DNA of 64,000 nt. It comes from Prostheceraeus crozeri. Lineage: Eukaryota; Platyhelminthes; Polycladida; Euryleptidae. The DNA lies in NCBI GenBank assembly GCA_907163375.1, contig CAJQUW010014418.1, positions 62,001-126,000 on the forward strand, written 5' to 3'. A program made the translations under genes and the position numbers. The notes beneath the pieces were generated by a model. It worked only from the letters and a program-made list of their open reading frames with translations. It was not told where the DNA came from and did no database searches. Each line of letters opens with the position of its first letter. Within the stretch, counting starts at the first letter, position 1. Shown here in pieces: positions 32,001-45,432 of this stretch.

Positions 32001-34160
32001 TGAAACAAAACAATCTACACAGTGCAGTAAAACCTTCTAAAACTTTCTAGTGCTGTCCGGATGGATGCACATTGACAACATTGACTGCAGAAACATTTTG
32101 CTCATACTGCTCTCATAAAACTGTTTTCAACGTTCGCTAAGTCTCTACTTTCACACAATCATGTCAATGTTTTTAACTTCTTGCAAAACTTATTTCAACG
32201 CTTGCGTTTAGACTTTTATAAAAATCATTTCACTTGACATCTACTCTTATAAAAATCATTTAAACTGATGACAACACTTAATACTTTTATAAAACACATT
32301 GAAAAACATGACAACACTTTAACTTTTCTGCTCTACCAACAATTGTTTAGACGGACAACTATACGTTTAGAATTTATGAAAGTCAACGTTGCGTTTCACA
32401 AACATGAAACGCTACAACGACCGTTGGAAAGTCGGATTAAGGAAGTTTCATGATCATCTGTCACTGGATGTTCTTGCACTACACAACTGATTTTTACTTT
32501 TCAATACTGAACTTTTTTTTCTATACACTGAATGAGTCTTTCATGTTGACTCTATCATGCTTGTTAGTTTTCACCATCCTTTATTTGATTTTATAAAACA
32601 TTCCCACCCTGTTGAAGTGTGGATAACATAGGGATTCCTATCAACAACGTTTCATGATAAGAGATTGCTTGCTACAGAAGAGAGAAGCATGTGTTGCATG
32701 TGGTGGTCCCCCGTTTGATCATCCCTCCGTGAGACAGAACTTAAAAGAACGGATTCTCCACTCAGTGCAATAGAGATAGATTACCTTCGACAGATGGTAA
32801 CCCTGACGGTCATATTGAGACTTAAGAATTAGAAACCTTTGACTTGAGCAACCTTAGACTTAGTCTGTCCCTTCTTTTGGAACACGTCATACATTGACTC
32901 GATAAGAAGTCAGATGTTTGACTCACTCGGTGCAATGGAGAATTTATAAGGAAATCTGTGACAGATACCTAAGTGTCGCCCTGACGTTCAAAGCGCTACG
33001 TAGAGGAATAGAAGCCACAACGACCGTTGGAAAGTCGGATTAAGGAAGTTTCAACCCCATGCGGCACTTATCACTGCGGGTCTCACCGCCGTCTCGAAAG
33101 ATCGCCCATCGACAGGACATTATTATACCGAAGTTCTCCTTGCCTTGCACCTTTTGAGTGGTTTGGAATTGGCCTGATAGCAGAGCCACCGACACTTGCT
33201 AAAGGTAAATGTGACCATGAAAGTTAACTCTCTTCTTTATAGTGGATGTTTGATGAGGTAGGAATCCTCGCTCGTCCAATCAGAACTCTCATACACACTT
33301 ACAAATGCCTTGGTTGACTTCAGCAGGCTCAAAAACCCCAGAAAGCCTCCAAAAACAACGAATTTAAATTTTTCGGTAGTTTTTCACTACTTATAAAACG
33401 TTTATAAGTAGTCTATGACTTGACTTGAATCATAACCTCTCGAACAGACGTTGAATGAAGTCTATCCGATTCCTACAAGCAGGGATACATGCCTTTAAAG
33501 TTTAGGCCTACTACGATGGCCTGATATCCAAGCCATCTCCTGGCTCTCCACTCACTATGACAACTTAGGTGAGTGCGGCAATCGAAAAATCTGCCTTGGT
33601 TTCCTACGGAAACCCGGTCTTTGGAGTCATCTGATGAGAGAGAGATAGAGAGAGAGAGAGAGGCGAATGACCTTTTCTCTTCTCACCACATGCATCTAAT
33701 GACATAGTGTCCCATCACATCCTACAGTCAGAGATTAGTGGTAACGGTGGACAAAAGACATCCACTTCTGCACGACATGACACAAAACATGCTCCATCCT
33801 GGACAAAATCCCTTCTCTGCTTGTAGTCTCACCCTCTCTCCCGGAGAGGTCAGGTCAAGGTCACTCCTCCTGCCTCTGATTGTAGTCTCAACCCCGGAGA
33901 AGTCAGGTCAAGGTCACTCCTGCCTCTGCTTGTAGTCTCATCACAATGCACTCAGTAATACATCTCGCCTTCACATTTTTCCATTTTTAGCACTACTTGT
34001 AAAACCAGCAGCAGTCACATCACGTATTTCATGACGCGGAAAAGTAATCTAAGTTCACGCGAGGTCATCACCTAAGGTCACGCAAGGTCACGGGGCTGAG
34101 TCAGCATGATGACTCATCGCTGCACCTCACTGCGCTTGATTTTGCCACGGGATTACTGCT
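26032..34160 (-). repeat. Palindrome right arm
   Basis: Inverted copy of 17526-25891, about 240 bp shorter because of a few indels. The same noncoding units occur in reverse order. The CT repeat of the left arm is a GA repeat here (about 33637-33661). Confidence 0.85.
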
Positions 34161-35116
34161 GGACCCCTGTGGCGCCCCGCTAGTCACAGGACGTGGGTCA
34201 CTCAAAGAGTCCAAAACTTTGGCGGATTGAGATCTATCAGACAGATAGGAACAAACCCAGGAAATAAAGCCACGAGGATAATTACACTGAATAAGTTTGC
34301 GTACCAGGAGATTATGAGAAATCGTATCGAAGGTCTTCGAAAAATCATAGTTTAAAACAAAACAACCACTAACATCATCGGAGTCTAGCATTTTTGTCAC
34401 AGCATCATCTATAGTAATTAAACAACATGTCCTGTTGGAAAGAGGCTTATAGGCAAACTGATAAACAGGATTGTCTCTGAGAAAACTTTCACGCATATGC
34501 CCTAACACATGATATTCCAGTAGTTTTGCAGGGACACTTAGTAATGTGATAGGACGAAGCTGATGGATCAATACAGGCGAAACTTTCGGGACAGGTGATA
34601 TAGTACAATTTTTAAACAGGATAGGCACCTTTCTATCAATTATAGACGAATTGACAATATTGCACAATGGATGGGAAATGAACGGGGATGCCAACTTATA
34701 AAACTTGTTCTGAATACTATCAGAACCGGTAGACTTATTCAGTGACAAACGCTCTAGAAAACTATAAACATCAATGAGATCTAGCAAAGGGCACCAATCA
34801 TCATCCGAGTAAGCAAAAGGATCATTTACAGTAAAATTACTAACAGAAATATCATTGATAGCATTGGCAGCAGTGTGGTTGTTAGGAAAGTCATCAGAAA
34901 TATTTGCAATTGAATTGGTCGAGAACTTGCCTTTGACATCATTCACTACATTCCATACATTGCGGGAGGAGAGCTTGGAACGTTGAACCCAATCTTCCTT
35001 ACATTTGCTATTTCGGCCTTGCACTTTTCTTTATGATGATAGTTAAGCTGAAAGTTTCCTACACGGTAGGCATTCCATCTCTTATTGATAATATCTTTAA
35101 GATATGGTAGTAATGG
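34161..35116 (-). pseudogene. Split LINE, N-terminal reverse transcriptase
   Basis: The minus strand reads LPYLKDIINKRWNAYRVGNF from the Polinton junction, then SLNKSTGSDSIQNKF, ISPVPKV, LRPITLLSVPAKLLE, YQFAYKPL and motif A LNYDFSKTFDTISHN. It ends at VTSGAPQGS, where the palindrome is inserted. This is the fingers and palm of a CR1/Jockey-type reverse transcriptase. A frame change occurs near 35020, between the first segment and the long frame 34101-35024. Confidence 0.85.
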
Positions 35117-35850
35117 ATATATGACTGTTCCAGGACAACCAAAAAAAAATGAAAAAAAATAAGGTACCCCAAAAATGCAAAAAAATGAATATATGACCGA
35201 TTCAGGACAACTAAAAAAATAAAATAAGATACCTCCAGAATGAGTATAGGAAATATTTCATACACTGAAAAAGAGTTTCATAGAAATAAAAAATAAAATG
35301 ACAAAATAAAAAAAATTAGTTTTAAGCTTGTTGGGATTTTTTCATACACTGAGAATGAGTATAGGAAATATTTCATACACTGAAAAAGAGTTTTATAAAT
35401 AAAAATAAGTCTAAGGATAAAATCAGAAAAACAGTTTTAAGCTCGTTGGGATTTTTTCATATACTGAAAAGAGGTCTATTTTAAAAAGGTCTAAAAATAT
35501 CACGTAGTCGAAAATTTAAGTTGTCTCAAAATATCAGGTGGTCGAAAATTTAGGCAGACGAAAATTTAAGTTGTCTCAAAATATCACTTAGTCTCAATAT
35601 ACCAGAAGATTGTATTCAAAATATTTATTAAAAAATGGATGAAACAAAAGTGGAAGAAAACTCAACGGGGACGGCGACGACGAAAATGGAAGGAACCTCG
35701 AAAATATATCCTTCGTTATCACAATTAAAAATAACTGAATTGAACATTGAAAAAATGAATAAAGGAAAACACAAAGATATAGTTAGGTATATGAAAGATA
35801 AGGAATCTCAATTATTATTAAGATTAGAGCATTATGATAAATTAAGAAAG
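35117..35850 (+). repeat. Polinton left terminal inverted region
   Basis: The inner portion (about 35590-35850) matches 50000-50290 inverted and includes the beginning of the first ORF. The outer portion holds tandem units of about 110 bp (35236-35470, with TTTCATACACTGA and GTTGGGATTTTTTCATA) and runs of GTCTCAAAATATCA. The extreme left end resembles the right end only loosely. Confidence 0.7.
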
Positions 35851-36690
35851 AGATGGTCTAAAGTTAAGAATGTAACACAAGGTATTGGAATATTTTTGAC
35901 AATAAGTTTAGGTGCTTTAACAATTGTTATATCTTCAGGTGTTTTAGAAATTCCAGTAGTTGCTACTGCTTTGACAGGTACGGGTGTTTTTACAACTTCA
36001 CTTGTTACAATGTTAGATAAATCTTTAATAACTAAGAAACGAAAATCATTAAAAACTAAGTATTTACATATTAAAGAAGTCTATGACAAATTACATTACT
36101 ACTTTCAAAGAGTATGTGATGATAATGTTATTACGTTAGATGAGATTGAAAAATTTGATCAAATAGCTAATGAAGTAAATCAAATATCATTTCAATTACA
36201 GTCAGAAAAAGTTGATGATAAGAATAAACAGGATGGCAAAATTTCTAGTGATGGTAAAACTTCTATTGAGGAAACTGATAAAGTTTTTTTTATAAGAACT
36301 AAAAGCTTTAAGCGAAACTTTCAGCAAAACTTTATTAAACAAAACTTAAAACGAAAAGATGCCAGACAACAAAGCAATAAAAAAATAATTTGTTCAGTAA
36401 AATGTTTTTGTTGTATTCCAATGTTACCACAAAAGTCAAATATTATATTTCAAAAATGGATAAAATTAAAGCTGATAATCAAAAAAGAATCCAACGATGA
36501 GTTAATAAAACAAAAAAATATTATGAAAGAAAATCATACTCAAAATAGAATGATGAAAGCTGGTATTCAATCTGATATGTTTGAAAAAATGCAGCAAACC
36601 GAGCAAGTAAAAACTGATTTTGAAAAAATATGGAACCATTTAAAACTCTTGAAAAAGAACTTACAAATAATGATAAACAAATTAATATAA
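35635..36690 (+). pseudogene. Polinton fossil: membrane-segment accessory protein
   Basis: A coding remnant of about 350 residues. An N-terminal coiled, charged region (YPSLSQLKITEL, then KDKESQLLLRLEHYDKL) precedes a strongly hydrophobic pair of segments (GIGIFLTISLGALTIVI and IPVVATALTGTGVF), then a long basic, coiled C-terminal part. I do not recognise a named family; a virion or membrane-associated role is a guess from neighbours. Its start is duplicated in the right terminal region. Confidence 0.55.
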
Positions 36691-37268
36691 CAGATCCAGC
36701 TCACAAAACTATATTAGATGACTATGGATTATTAGAATCAAACATTAATAAGAAATTACCAAAATCTATGCAATTTGAACATTCTATTTCATTTATAGAT
36801 GGAAAAACAATACCTAGATTTTATCTCGGACAAAAAGAAATATTTCCACAACCTTTTCGAGGTTTAATTTTTTCACCAGATAAATCTCCTTTTAGTTTAG
36901 ATCGAAATTTTGTTGATCTTTTAAGAGGAGCAGATTTAAATAATTATGCTGTAGAAGATCTCATAAAATATAAAGCTATGTTAGATAGAGTTGGTGCAGC
37001 AAAATCTCTTAGACGTTATAAACAATTACAAAATTTATTATCAACGGGAGTTAAAGTAGGAAAAGGTTTTAAAACAGAAACAACTGTATTTTTACCAGAT
37101 GATCCACAAAAATTACTAAATAGATTAAATATTTTAATATCTGCAATAAAAGAAAGACATAATTCTAGTTTCAATGAAATTCATGCTATATTGAAAAGAC
37201 TGTTAGAAAAGAAGATTCTAAATGAAGAGGATTATAAAGGTATAGCTGAAATATGTTGTTGTTTTTAA
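36630..37268 (+). pseudogene. Polinton fossil: conserved accessory protein of unknown role
   Basis: About 210 residues, overlapping the previous coding region. Visible segments are IDGKTIPRFYLGQKEIFP, RGLIFSPDKSPF and LLRGADLNNYAVEDLIKYK, followed by a helical end. It lies directly before the minor capsid part. I recognise no enzyme motif. Confidence 0.5.
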
Positions 37269-37309
37269 TTTTTGATAAAAAAATATTTATTTAAAATTTT
37301 AACTAAAAA

Positions 37310-38097
37310 ATGTGTTCAGCAGATTTAGACAAAATTAATAATCATTTAGCAAATCTAACAGAGATTTTGGGTTCATCAAAATTTAGTACGACGTTAAAAA
37401 TTATGACAACTACTTCATCACACACTTGTAATTTAGAACCCATTCTACATTTGGAACAAAATAAAAATTATCAAATTGCATTGACTAGTTTCTCCACATT
37501 TAACACTATTCAAACGTTATCAAAGATGTTAATGATGAATTTAGATATTCTACTGATAAAGGTAAAACGTGGAAAATGCTAACTTTTCTTCCTTGTTCTT
37601 ACGAAGTTGAATCAATATCAAATGAAATTAAGAGACATTTAGGTATACCATTTAAAGAAAAGAAACAATTACATTTTGCAGTTGAACCGGCAGTTAATAA
37701 ATTTTCTCTTACTTTAGACGAAAATCATCAAGTTGATTTTAATCATGATAGATCATTGTCAAAACTATTAGGATTGAATAAACAAACCTATAATCAAGGT
37801 TATCACTTAGGTGAGAAAATTCCAAAAATAACTGAAATAAATTCAATTGTTGTACATTGTGACATTATTGAAGGAGGATATATAAATGGTAAATTATCAA
37901 ATTTAATATTCAGTTTTCCAGCTTTTACTGTACCCATTGGTTATAGATTAAATGTATTTCCACAAACATTAATATATTTCCCTATTACAAGAAAAACTAT
38001 TAACAACATTAACATTAGAATCACTGATGAGAAAGGACAAGAAATAAATTTTGGAGGTGAAGAGATTATGATAGATCTTTTGGTTAGAGAAGTTTAA
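37310..38097 (+). pseudogene. Polinton fossil: minor capsid (penton-like) protein
   Basis: The position (between the accessory proteins and the ATPase), the size and the beta-rich segments (NYQIALTSFSTFNT, LHFAVEPAVNKFSLTLDEN, NLIFSFPAFTVPIGYRLNV) fit the single jelly-roll minor capsid protein of Polintons. The family assignment rests on context and composition, so it is tentative. Confidence 0.5.
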
Positions 38098-38138
38098 TTT
38101 TCTTCTTCTTCTTTAAAAATAAAAATTTCTTATTAAAA

Positions 38139-38952
38139 ATGAGTGAATTTCCCCCATTAAATAAAAAAAAGCTTAAATTTAATCATCATCCAAATCTATC
38201 TAATAAAGTTTTGACAGTTATTTGTGGTAGATCAGGATTTGGAAAACATATTTATCATTTAAAGTTTTAACGACTCCAAATTTTTTGGATTATAACAATC
38301 CTATAATTTATACAACAACAGCAGAACAACCCGTCTATCAATTTTTAAAATATGGATTTGAAAATAATCTTTAAAAAACAGCAATTGCTTCATTATTCAA
38401 AGAATATGAAAAATCTGAATATGAAGAAGAAATAAGTTCGTGGTGTGAAGAAACAGCAAAAAATAATCAGTTAGTAGAATCCAATAAAAATAAGCATATA
38501 AAGATACAATTAATAGATGATAGTGGTAATATGCAAGATCCTAGTAAACTAGATAAAACAATGAAACCTTGTGTAATTTTTGATGATTGTGTTAATGATA
38601 GAAATCAGTCAGTTCAGAGAAATTATTTCACAAGAGGTAGACATAATAACTGTAGTGTTTTTTTATTTAACACAAAGTATGTATTCATTAGACGGAAGTG
38701 TTATTAGAAAGAATGCAAATATATTTATACTATTTGAAATAAATGCAAGAAACTTAAGTGCTTGCATTAAGAGATTTATGTGTAAGAAATAAAGATGAAT
38801 TTAAACAATCGTTTAACAATGCTTGGTCAAAAGATTATGGCTTCATTACAATTAATATTGATAAAAAATTCATGATAGAGTTATCGAACAATTGTTCTCT
38901 GACTAAGCTTCGCCCCGACTGGAAGTCGATAGAAAATATTTTCGCGGAGTGA
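38139..38952 (+). pseudogene. Polinton fossil: packaging ATPase (FtsK/HerA type)
   Basis: VICGRSGFGKHIYH is a Walker A-like phosphate-binding loop, and ILFDDC-like hydrophobic-acidic sequence near 38575 fits Walker B. RHNNCSVFLFNTKY-type sequence follows in the order seen in these ATPases. In live relatives it pumps DNA into capsids. This copy is broken. Confidence 0.65.
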
Positions 38953-38974
38953 TCGAATAATTTATTTTTTTCTT

Positions 38975-41900
38975 AATCTTTAGAAATTTAAAAATTAGAA
39001 AATTTAAAAGGTAAAGTAGTTATTCCATCAGGCAAAATTTTTCTTTTATCATCAAATGGATCTAATACTAATCTATGCTCCTCTTTTAAATACATTTTAT
39101 GTTTCCTTGAATTAAGTCCATAATTACATGCTGTTTTTATTTCATTATTAAATAATGCATTATTATAATCTTGAAATGTTATTTGGTTAGTTAGCCACTG
39201 ATGCCTTTGAAATTCCTTTTAATGTTTTATATGTTTTTGAATTTGTGTTAGAATCTGTGCTAGAATTTGTGTTACAACAATAACATTTAGATTTTAAAAA
39301 TACAGCTTCTGTTATGTACTCTTCATTTCCTTCTAGTTCATCTTCTACTTTACATAAATCAGAAGGATGAATGATATCTTTTATTTTATTAATTTCTTCA
39401 TAAAGTGAAGAATTATACTGTATTGTTAATTCTAAGAAAACGCTATCAGTATCTGTAAAGTGTAATTTATGGTTTACATTTTATGTAAACTATTTATACA
39501 TAAATAGTTTAGCTAATTCTAATATAGTGAATCCTATAAAATTAAACTTATCATGTTTTATAATGTTTCGGCTTAGATGCACTGCACATAGTTCATCACT
39601 GAATCTAGTAGTTCTTTTATATGTAGGTTTCCTTGTTAAATTTTGAAACCTATCTCTGTCATAAACTATTTCAATATTTTGTCTATTACGCACATTTTCT
39701 TAAGTCTTACCATAAAATGCATTATTCATTAATTTAAAGAACACGTTTCCAAAATCATCTTTATTTCTTTTAGCTATTTTACGTTTTTCAATATTGAACT
39801 CTATATAATCTTTTAACCACCTAGGTTTTCTGTACACTAGTTTCCGGTGAATTTCAACAAGAATCATTCCATGATCTAAATACCAATCTAATATTCTTCC
39901 TTCAACAACATAGTTTCCTTTATTACTTTGTGTTAGCATGAGTTTCTTTGTTGGTCTGCATTTTTTAGGCATTATAGACTTTTGATAATCTGAAAAATCT
40001 TCTATATTAGGTATTTTATTTTCAAGACAGAATGGATAATATTTTGTTGCGCCTTTTATATAATCAGGGTATGCTAAATCAACTTCATATATATAACCAT
40101 AATTATTTTCACCATCTAATGTAGGTTCGTATTGAAGAATGGTACTCCATTCCATTTCACCTGTTGGTAATTCTTGTATCATGCAAGAAAAATATAAGCT
40201 ATTAAAATCATAATATAACAAATAGTTTTCTCTCATGAATTCATCAACTGCTGCTTGACTCTCCTCATTTGATATAAGTCCTTCTATATTTTGATTAAAC
40301 AATTTTATAAACTGATCGCTTTCTTCTGGATTTGAAATTTTTAAATAACCATGATCATCAGGATTTACTTTCTTATTATAACACTTAACATATCTATTAC
40401 CTAGAACAGATGAAACACCACCTCTAATACCAGATTCAAAAAATAATAATTTATCATAAGAACTTTCTTTATAATATTTAAGTTTAACATTTGTATGTTT
40501 CAACCCTGCTAACCATGTTAATCCTGATGTAGAGTAACAATAACATGGATCTATTCCGTAATATTCTACACACATGTTACGAAAGTTTTCAAAAAGATCA
40601 GCAATGATTAATACATCTATCTGAAGATATTTCATTGTATAATCATACATTGTTCTACAATTTAACGCTCTCCAATTCCTTTCAGCTTCTGCATAATCTT
40701 CTTCAGGTAGTTGTGATTGTTTTAATGGTGATTTAAATTTATCACGTGAAGAAAGTTGATGTTCTTGCATTATTTCATTTATTCTATTTATATCTCCAGT
40801 TAAATATTCGTAGGGAAAAATACCTTTTAAAGGTTTTAAATTATATTTATTTAATATTTTACATTGTTCAGGTTTCAAAGTTTTTCCCATGACCTCTAAT
40901 GAATAAGGATCAAAAAATCTAAATGCATCTAATATTCTGATACAACCTAATTGCATTGAAAAATATTCTTCTTCTGTTTTACATAGTACATTTATTTGTT
41001 GTTGTTGTAATTTTTTAGATGAAAATAAATCTTTCATTACTAAATAGAAATCATATTTAGAACCATTGTAGAAATATAAAGGAACAAAGTTATATTTAAA
41101 TTTATTAGCATTAAGATTACAAGAATTATGTGCTGCACCTCTATATAATCCATTTAGATTATCATGATCTTTTACTCTATCATTACCGAATTCCTTATCA
41201 CAGTAATAACAATTCTTTTCATTAACAAATTGTAATAATTATTCAGACGTTAATGGAAGAATTGGTTTATTTGTTTTAAGCAATTGTGAAAAACATTTTT
41301 GTAATTCTTCTATTTTCTTTGTAAACATTTCTGAACTATCTTCACCATAGTATTGATAATATTCTGATTGAAATAAATGAGGATAATTTGAATGAATGTA
41401 CATTCCCAAACATAATGGTTTTTGTTCAAGCAAATGCTTACCAGAACTTTGTGTCATGTTAACACAATATGCTTCAAAATCATAATATATAATAAAGGGT
41501 ACTTTATTTTTGTAATACCATTTATTATATATTAGATAATCTTCTTTAGTAAAAGTATTTTTGGCTGCATCATTTTGTTGACAATTCTCCAAATGTCTAT
41601 TCATTTCTTCTTTAGTTCTAAAGCTCGTCATACATTGGAGACAGGGAAAATTAGCATTATCTGAAGTTTTTGTAAATATAGAAATATCTTTAGACAATAT
41701 GTAATGGCCTTGATAATATAGTATATTCGCTAGTGCTGGTTGCATTAACTGCTGCTTTAACATTTTTATTTTTTGTTGATATTCCTTTTGTAATATTTCT
41801 AACTGTTCTTGATATTGTTCTTGATATTTTTTTTGAAATTGTTCTTCATATTGTTTTCGACATTGTTCTTCATATTGTTCACGATATTCCTTACTTAATA

Positions 41901-43013
41901 TATTTTTACTCATATTATATTCTTTTAGATTTTTTTGGTGACAATATTTTTATATTGTTGTAGATTTTTTGGATGGCATTCTAGTTCATTGAATTGAGAA
42001 TTACATTGTTGGTATACTATGTATGATAATTTTAAATATTCTTCATCTTCAAGATTCCTTTCGTCTTCAATATATTTGTGAAATAATATAGTTTCTTCTT
42101 GTTGACATTCTTGTAGATATTGTTTATGTAACATTTGTAACTCTTGTTGATATTGTTTTTTATATAGTTGCGGTAACATCTCTAACTTATGTCTATATTC
42201 TGATGATAGAGATGAATATTCTGTTTCATGCCTATAAGGAAATCCACGTCCTTTATAATTATTATGATTAATCATTATTGGTGATAATGTTTTTATAATT
42301 TCATATTTTTCAGTACATATTACATTTCCTTTGTAAATGATATTATGATGCATGTAATTTCCTCTTTCATTGTATACTATTTCTGTTTGGCATAAATTTT
42401 TGTTATTCAAATAAAATTCGTTTAAGTTGTTATAAACAATGTAATTAACTTCAATATCTCCGGGATATAAGGGATTAACATCACCAATAGAAACATACTT
42501 CACATTTAATTCAAAAGCATTTACTTCTATTAAATTTTTATTCCTTTTTTGAAACTTCATTAACCTATTATAATCATATGGAAATTCATCTAAGCCATCA
42601 GAAAGATCAAATTAATTTATATATTCTTCTTTATTATAATGACTTAGTCTTTCTTTATAATATTTTGCAGGATGAAAATGTGCTATAACACTCCACAGAA
42701 AACAATATTCATCTTCATTCCGTATGTTGATTATTTGTGGAGAACTGAAAGGAAGGGGTATGTAACTACCGCCAGTATTATTTTCATATTTGTCAATTAC
42801 TATTTTCTTAGATAGTATTGCAACAAATCTCCAACAAGATTCACGCAACTCAGCTTCAGTTATATCATCTTTTAATTTATTTATCATTTTTTCAAATATA
42901 GGTTGTATATCATTTACATTATGAATTTCCTGTGTCTGTGTAAAATATCCTTGTATTATTTCTTCAGGAATTCCATCAGGTCCATTTTTTGTATAAAGTA
43001 CTTCTACATTCAT
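38975..43013 (-). pseudogene. Polinton fossil: protein-primed DNA polymerase B
   Basis: Parts on the minus strand, in order: an N-terminal region with a transposon-specific zinc-finger-like FPCLQCMTSFRTKEEMNRHL, the exonuclease motif YYDFEAYC (near 41470), the polymerase motif YYDFNSLYFS (near 40200), KLMNNAFYGKT (near 39710) and a thumb segment. An Ile/Gln-rich coiled stretch precedes the finger. This is the largest part of the element, and it is fragmented. Confidence 0.8.
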
Positions 43014-43171
43014 ATAACACTTGAAAGATTTCTTAAATATATTATGGAAGTTTGTTAATACATCAAAAAAGTTTCATCCGTTTCATTATGTTCAACCGAT
43101 TCATTAAATAAATATTTTATATCTGTTACAGCTTCGTCGGTTTTGTCAGTTTCGTCAGTTTCATTAAATAA

Positions 43172-43489
43172 TTATCTTAGATCTGTTTCGGGCGAAGTAC
43201 TAGAACCTTCGGGCGAAGTACTAGAACCGTCGAACTCCCCAAAAAAATCTTCACTATTAAAAACTTTTTTATATTCCGAATGTGAATAATCATCAAATAT
43301 TTTTTTAACTTTTATATCAGTAGGTAATGTTTCTAGATAGTTTTTGTAATTATTTAATTTTGACATATTTCCTTCATCAGCTCGATCTACATTTTGTAAA
43401 TGCATTTTACTTTTTAAATGAGATTGATAACTTCTTTTTGTTTGTAACTGTCTTTTACATAAGACACAATAAAACTTGGTATTTTCCAT
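43172..43489 (-). pseudogene. Polinton fossil: C2H2 zinc-finger protein
   Basis: FYCVLCKRQLQTKRSYQSH then LKSKMH is a C2H2 finger, followed by a charged tail with a duplicated SSTSPEG stretch (24-bp direct repeat near 43190-43240). Presumably nucleic-acid binding; role unknown. A second cysteine-rich remnant, CKECFKEKVKCRGCQKF, lies at 43690-43820 on the same strand. Confidence 0.55.
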
Positions 43490-43499
43490 TATTTGTTTT

Positions 43500-44570
43500 T
43501 TAAAGAAAAAATTTGTGTTTCAATTTTAAATATAAACATTCTAATATTAAAGTCTCGAGAGTTATTATATATTTTTATATATTTCACGTTCAGTATCTAT
43601 TAATATATTCAAATCTTATACTTGCATATATATATATATATATATATATATAATCTTATATATCATATACTTGCATTTGCTCAGTTATAGATTAGGACAA
43701 AGTGTTTCTGTTACATGTCGCGGAAATTTTTTCTTCGATATAAATTTTTGACAACCTCTACACTTTACTTTTTCTTTGAAACATTCCTTACACCGATATT
43801 TACTATCAAAAAACTCTGTCTTAGGATTCCTGATAAAAATAATAATACTGAAGAAAAAAATTTTTCTGATCAAATAAATATTCTTAAACGTCAAACACCT
43901 GATGAACATGGTATTATGTTACCTTACGACGGAGAAAATATACAAGGCGAAATATTTCAAACAATCTTCGCTGAGAGTAATTTATTTGATGATGATGATG
44001 ATGATGATACGTGGGAATAACAATATTTTATTTTATGACTAAAAATTATTTTCTATCTAGGAAATTACATCTAAAATTTATATCTAAAAAATTTGTATCT
44101 AAAAATATAATTGATTATAGCACTCACACCGTTTATTATTGGTTTTTGATATTCAATTGTTTGTTTCGCTTCAGCTAATGTAGATTTGGCATCAGATATT
44201 ATTGGTGTTGCATTTTTCCAAGGCATTTCCTTCATCATCAATTCCAGATTTTAAACATTTTAATGTATAATTATTTGTTAATCTGTTAGGTATTGCTATA
44301 CCAAATGTTGTAATTGTTGAGGTATAGACAAATGCTGTAGTTGTTGAATATTTGCCATAGATTGAATTTCTTGAACAGGTTGCATATTTTGAATTGGTTG
44401 CATATGTGAATATAAGAACGCTTGATTTGTAAAACGCATATTTCAAACTTGACAAATTTGAGTCATTTCCATTTTTATTTTTATGTGAGAAAAATGTATT
44501 TTTATTTTCATGAGAAAACAATTTTTATTTTTATTTCCATGACATATATATATCTTTTATTGATAAAAAA
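43500..44570. other. Polinton interior with TA repeat, little coding
   Basis: A TA simple repeat (43626-43655), the cysteine-rich remnant mentioned above, and AT-rich sequence including a short acidic GATGATGAT run near 43990. No further gene recognised. Confidence 0.5.
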
Positions 44571-45432
44571 TGATGTTACCAAATGTTGGTGGAGGTGCAT
44601 ATATCCCGAATAATCGTGAATCAGAAATAGAAATAGAAAATTATATCATGAAAACTGGAGACGTTTTAACTGGTCCATTGCATCTTTCTATTCTTCCGCA
44701 ACAAAATACAGAGTTAACAATATGTTGATACACAAATAAATGACTTAAAAGAAGAACATATAAACGATGTTTTGGTTCCACTGATGAATGAATTAAAGTT
44801 GCTTAAACTTAATGACAAATCATTAGACGAAAAATTATTAAAACTTGATAAAAAGGATAGAGAGCTAGAAGTAAATATAGCAAAACTTTTTAAAAAAATT
44901 CAGAACAATCAAAAATTTTAATATTACTTTCTATTAAGTTAAAATCTGCAGTCATTAAAAATAAACATCAGATACAACTATTGAAAGAACAATTAGAAAA
45001 TGAATTAGAAAAACTTCCTAAAAAATTTTTTAAAAATTTAAATAAGTTACAAGCTACATTCCAAAAAAGTGTTGATGAATTGAGTTCTAAAATTACTCAA
45101 CAAATGAAAAAGATGAATAGAATAATAAATGAAGTAAACTCACTTAATCAAAAAGTTGATGAAATGAAAACTCTTAAAATCAATTTAGAAAATGAATTAA
45201 AAAAATTATAAAGGAAATAAAGAACAGTTAGATGATGTTAAACATCAGTTGGATGTTCTTAAAGTTCAATTGAATGCTCTTAAAATGGCGTTGAAGATGA
45301 ATCAGCAGAAAATGCAAGTTAATAGCAAAGAAATTAAAATACATCACACGCTGCTTGAAGCAATAGATAAAGTGCAACAGAAAATTAATAAAGTTATCAC
45401 GAAGTTGTTGTCCATTCACACACGTAAATCTT
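44571..45432 (+). pseudogene. Polinton fossil: fibre-like coiled-coil protein
   Basis: The beginning (MLPNVGGGAYIP) is followed by MKTGDVLTGPLHLS, resembling the GDLxMGGxxI motif of viral tail and fibre proteins, and then by long heptad-rich stretches (DDLKEEH, VDELSSKITQQMKKM, NEVNSLNQKVDEMKT). A host-attachment fibre role is inferred from the motif only. Confidence 0.45.

Larger units (their letters stand above)
17526..34160. mobile_element. Giant 16.6-kb palindromic element
   Basis: Two arms of about 8.2 kb face each other around a 140-bp centre. The ends are AGTAGTAATCCCGTGGC (left) and AGCAGTAATCCCGTGGC (right, inverted). A 7-bp duplication GGACCCC (17519-17525 and 34161-34167) flanks it. 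Dropping one copy rejoins the LINE codons into SGAPQGSLLGP, so the insertion site is exact. In segments compared by eye the arms agree at about 99 percent. No protein family is recognised. If an extra C/G is counted in the ends, the duplication is 5 bp. A 7-bp duplication is reported for the Galileo foldback elements of the P superfamily, but the ends here differ and no transposase supports that link. Confidence 0.85.

Noticed and set aside
17526-34160. Palindrome as a pure assembly artefact
   Set aside because: The arms differ by scattered substitutions and indels, the centre is unpaired, and a target duplication interrupts a LINE codon-exactly. Long reads would still be the decisive test.
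43626-43655. TA tract as an origin or promoter
   Set aside because: Simple repeat like several others in the window; no supporting motif.
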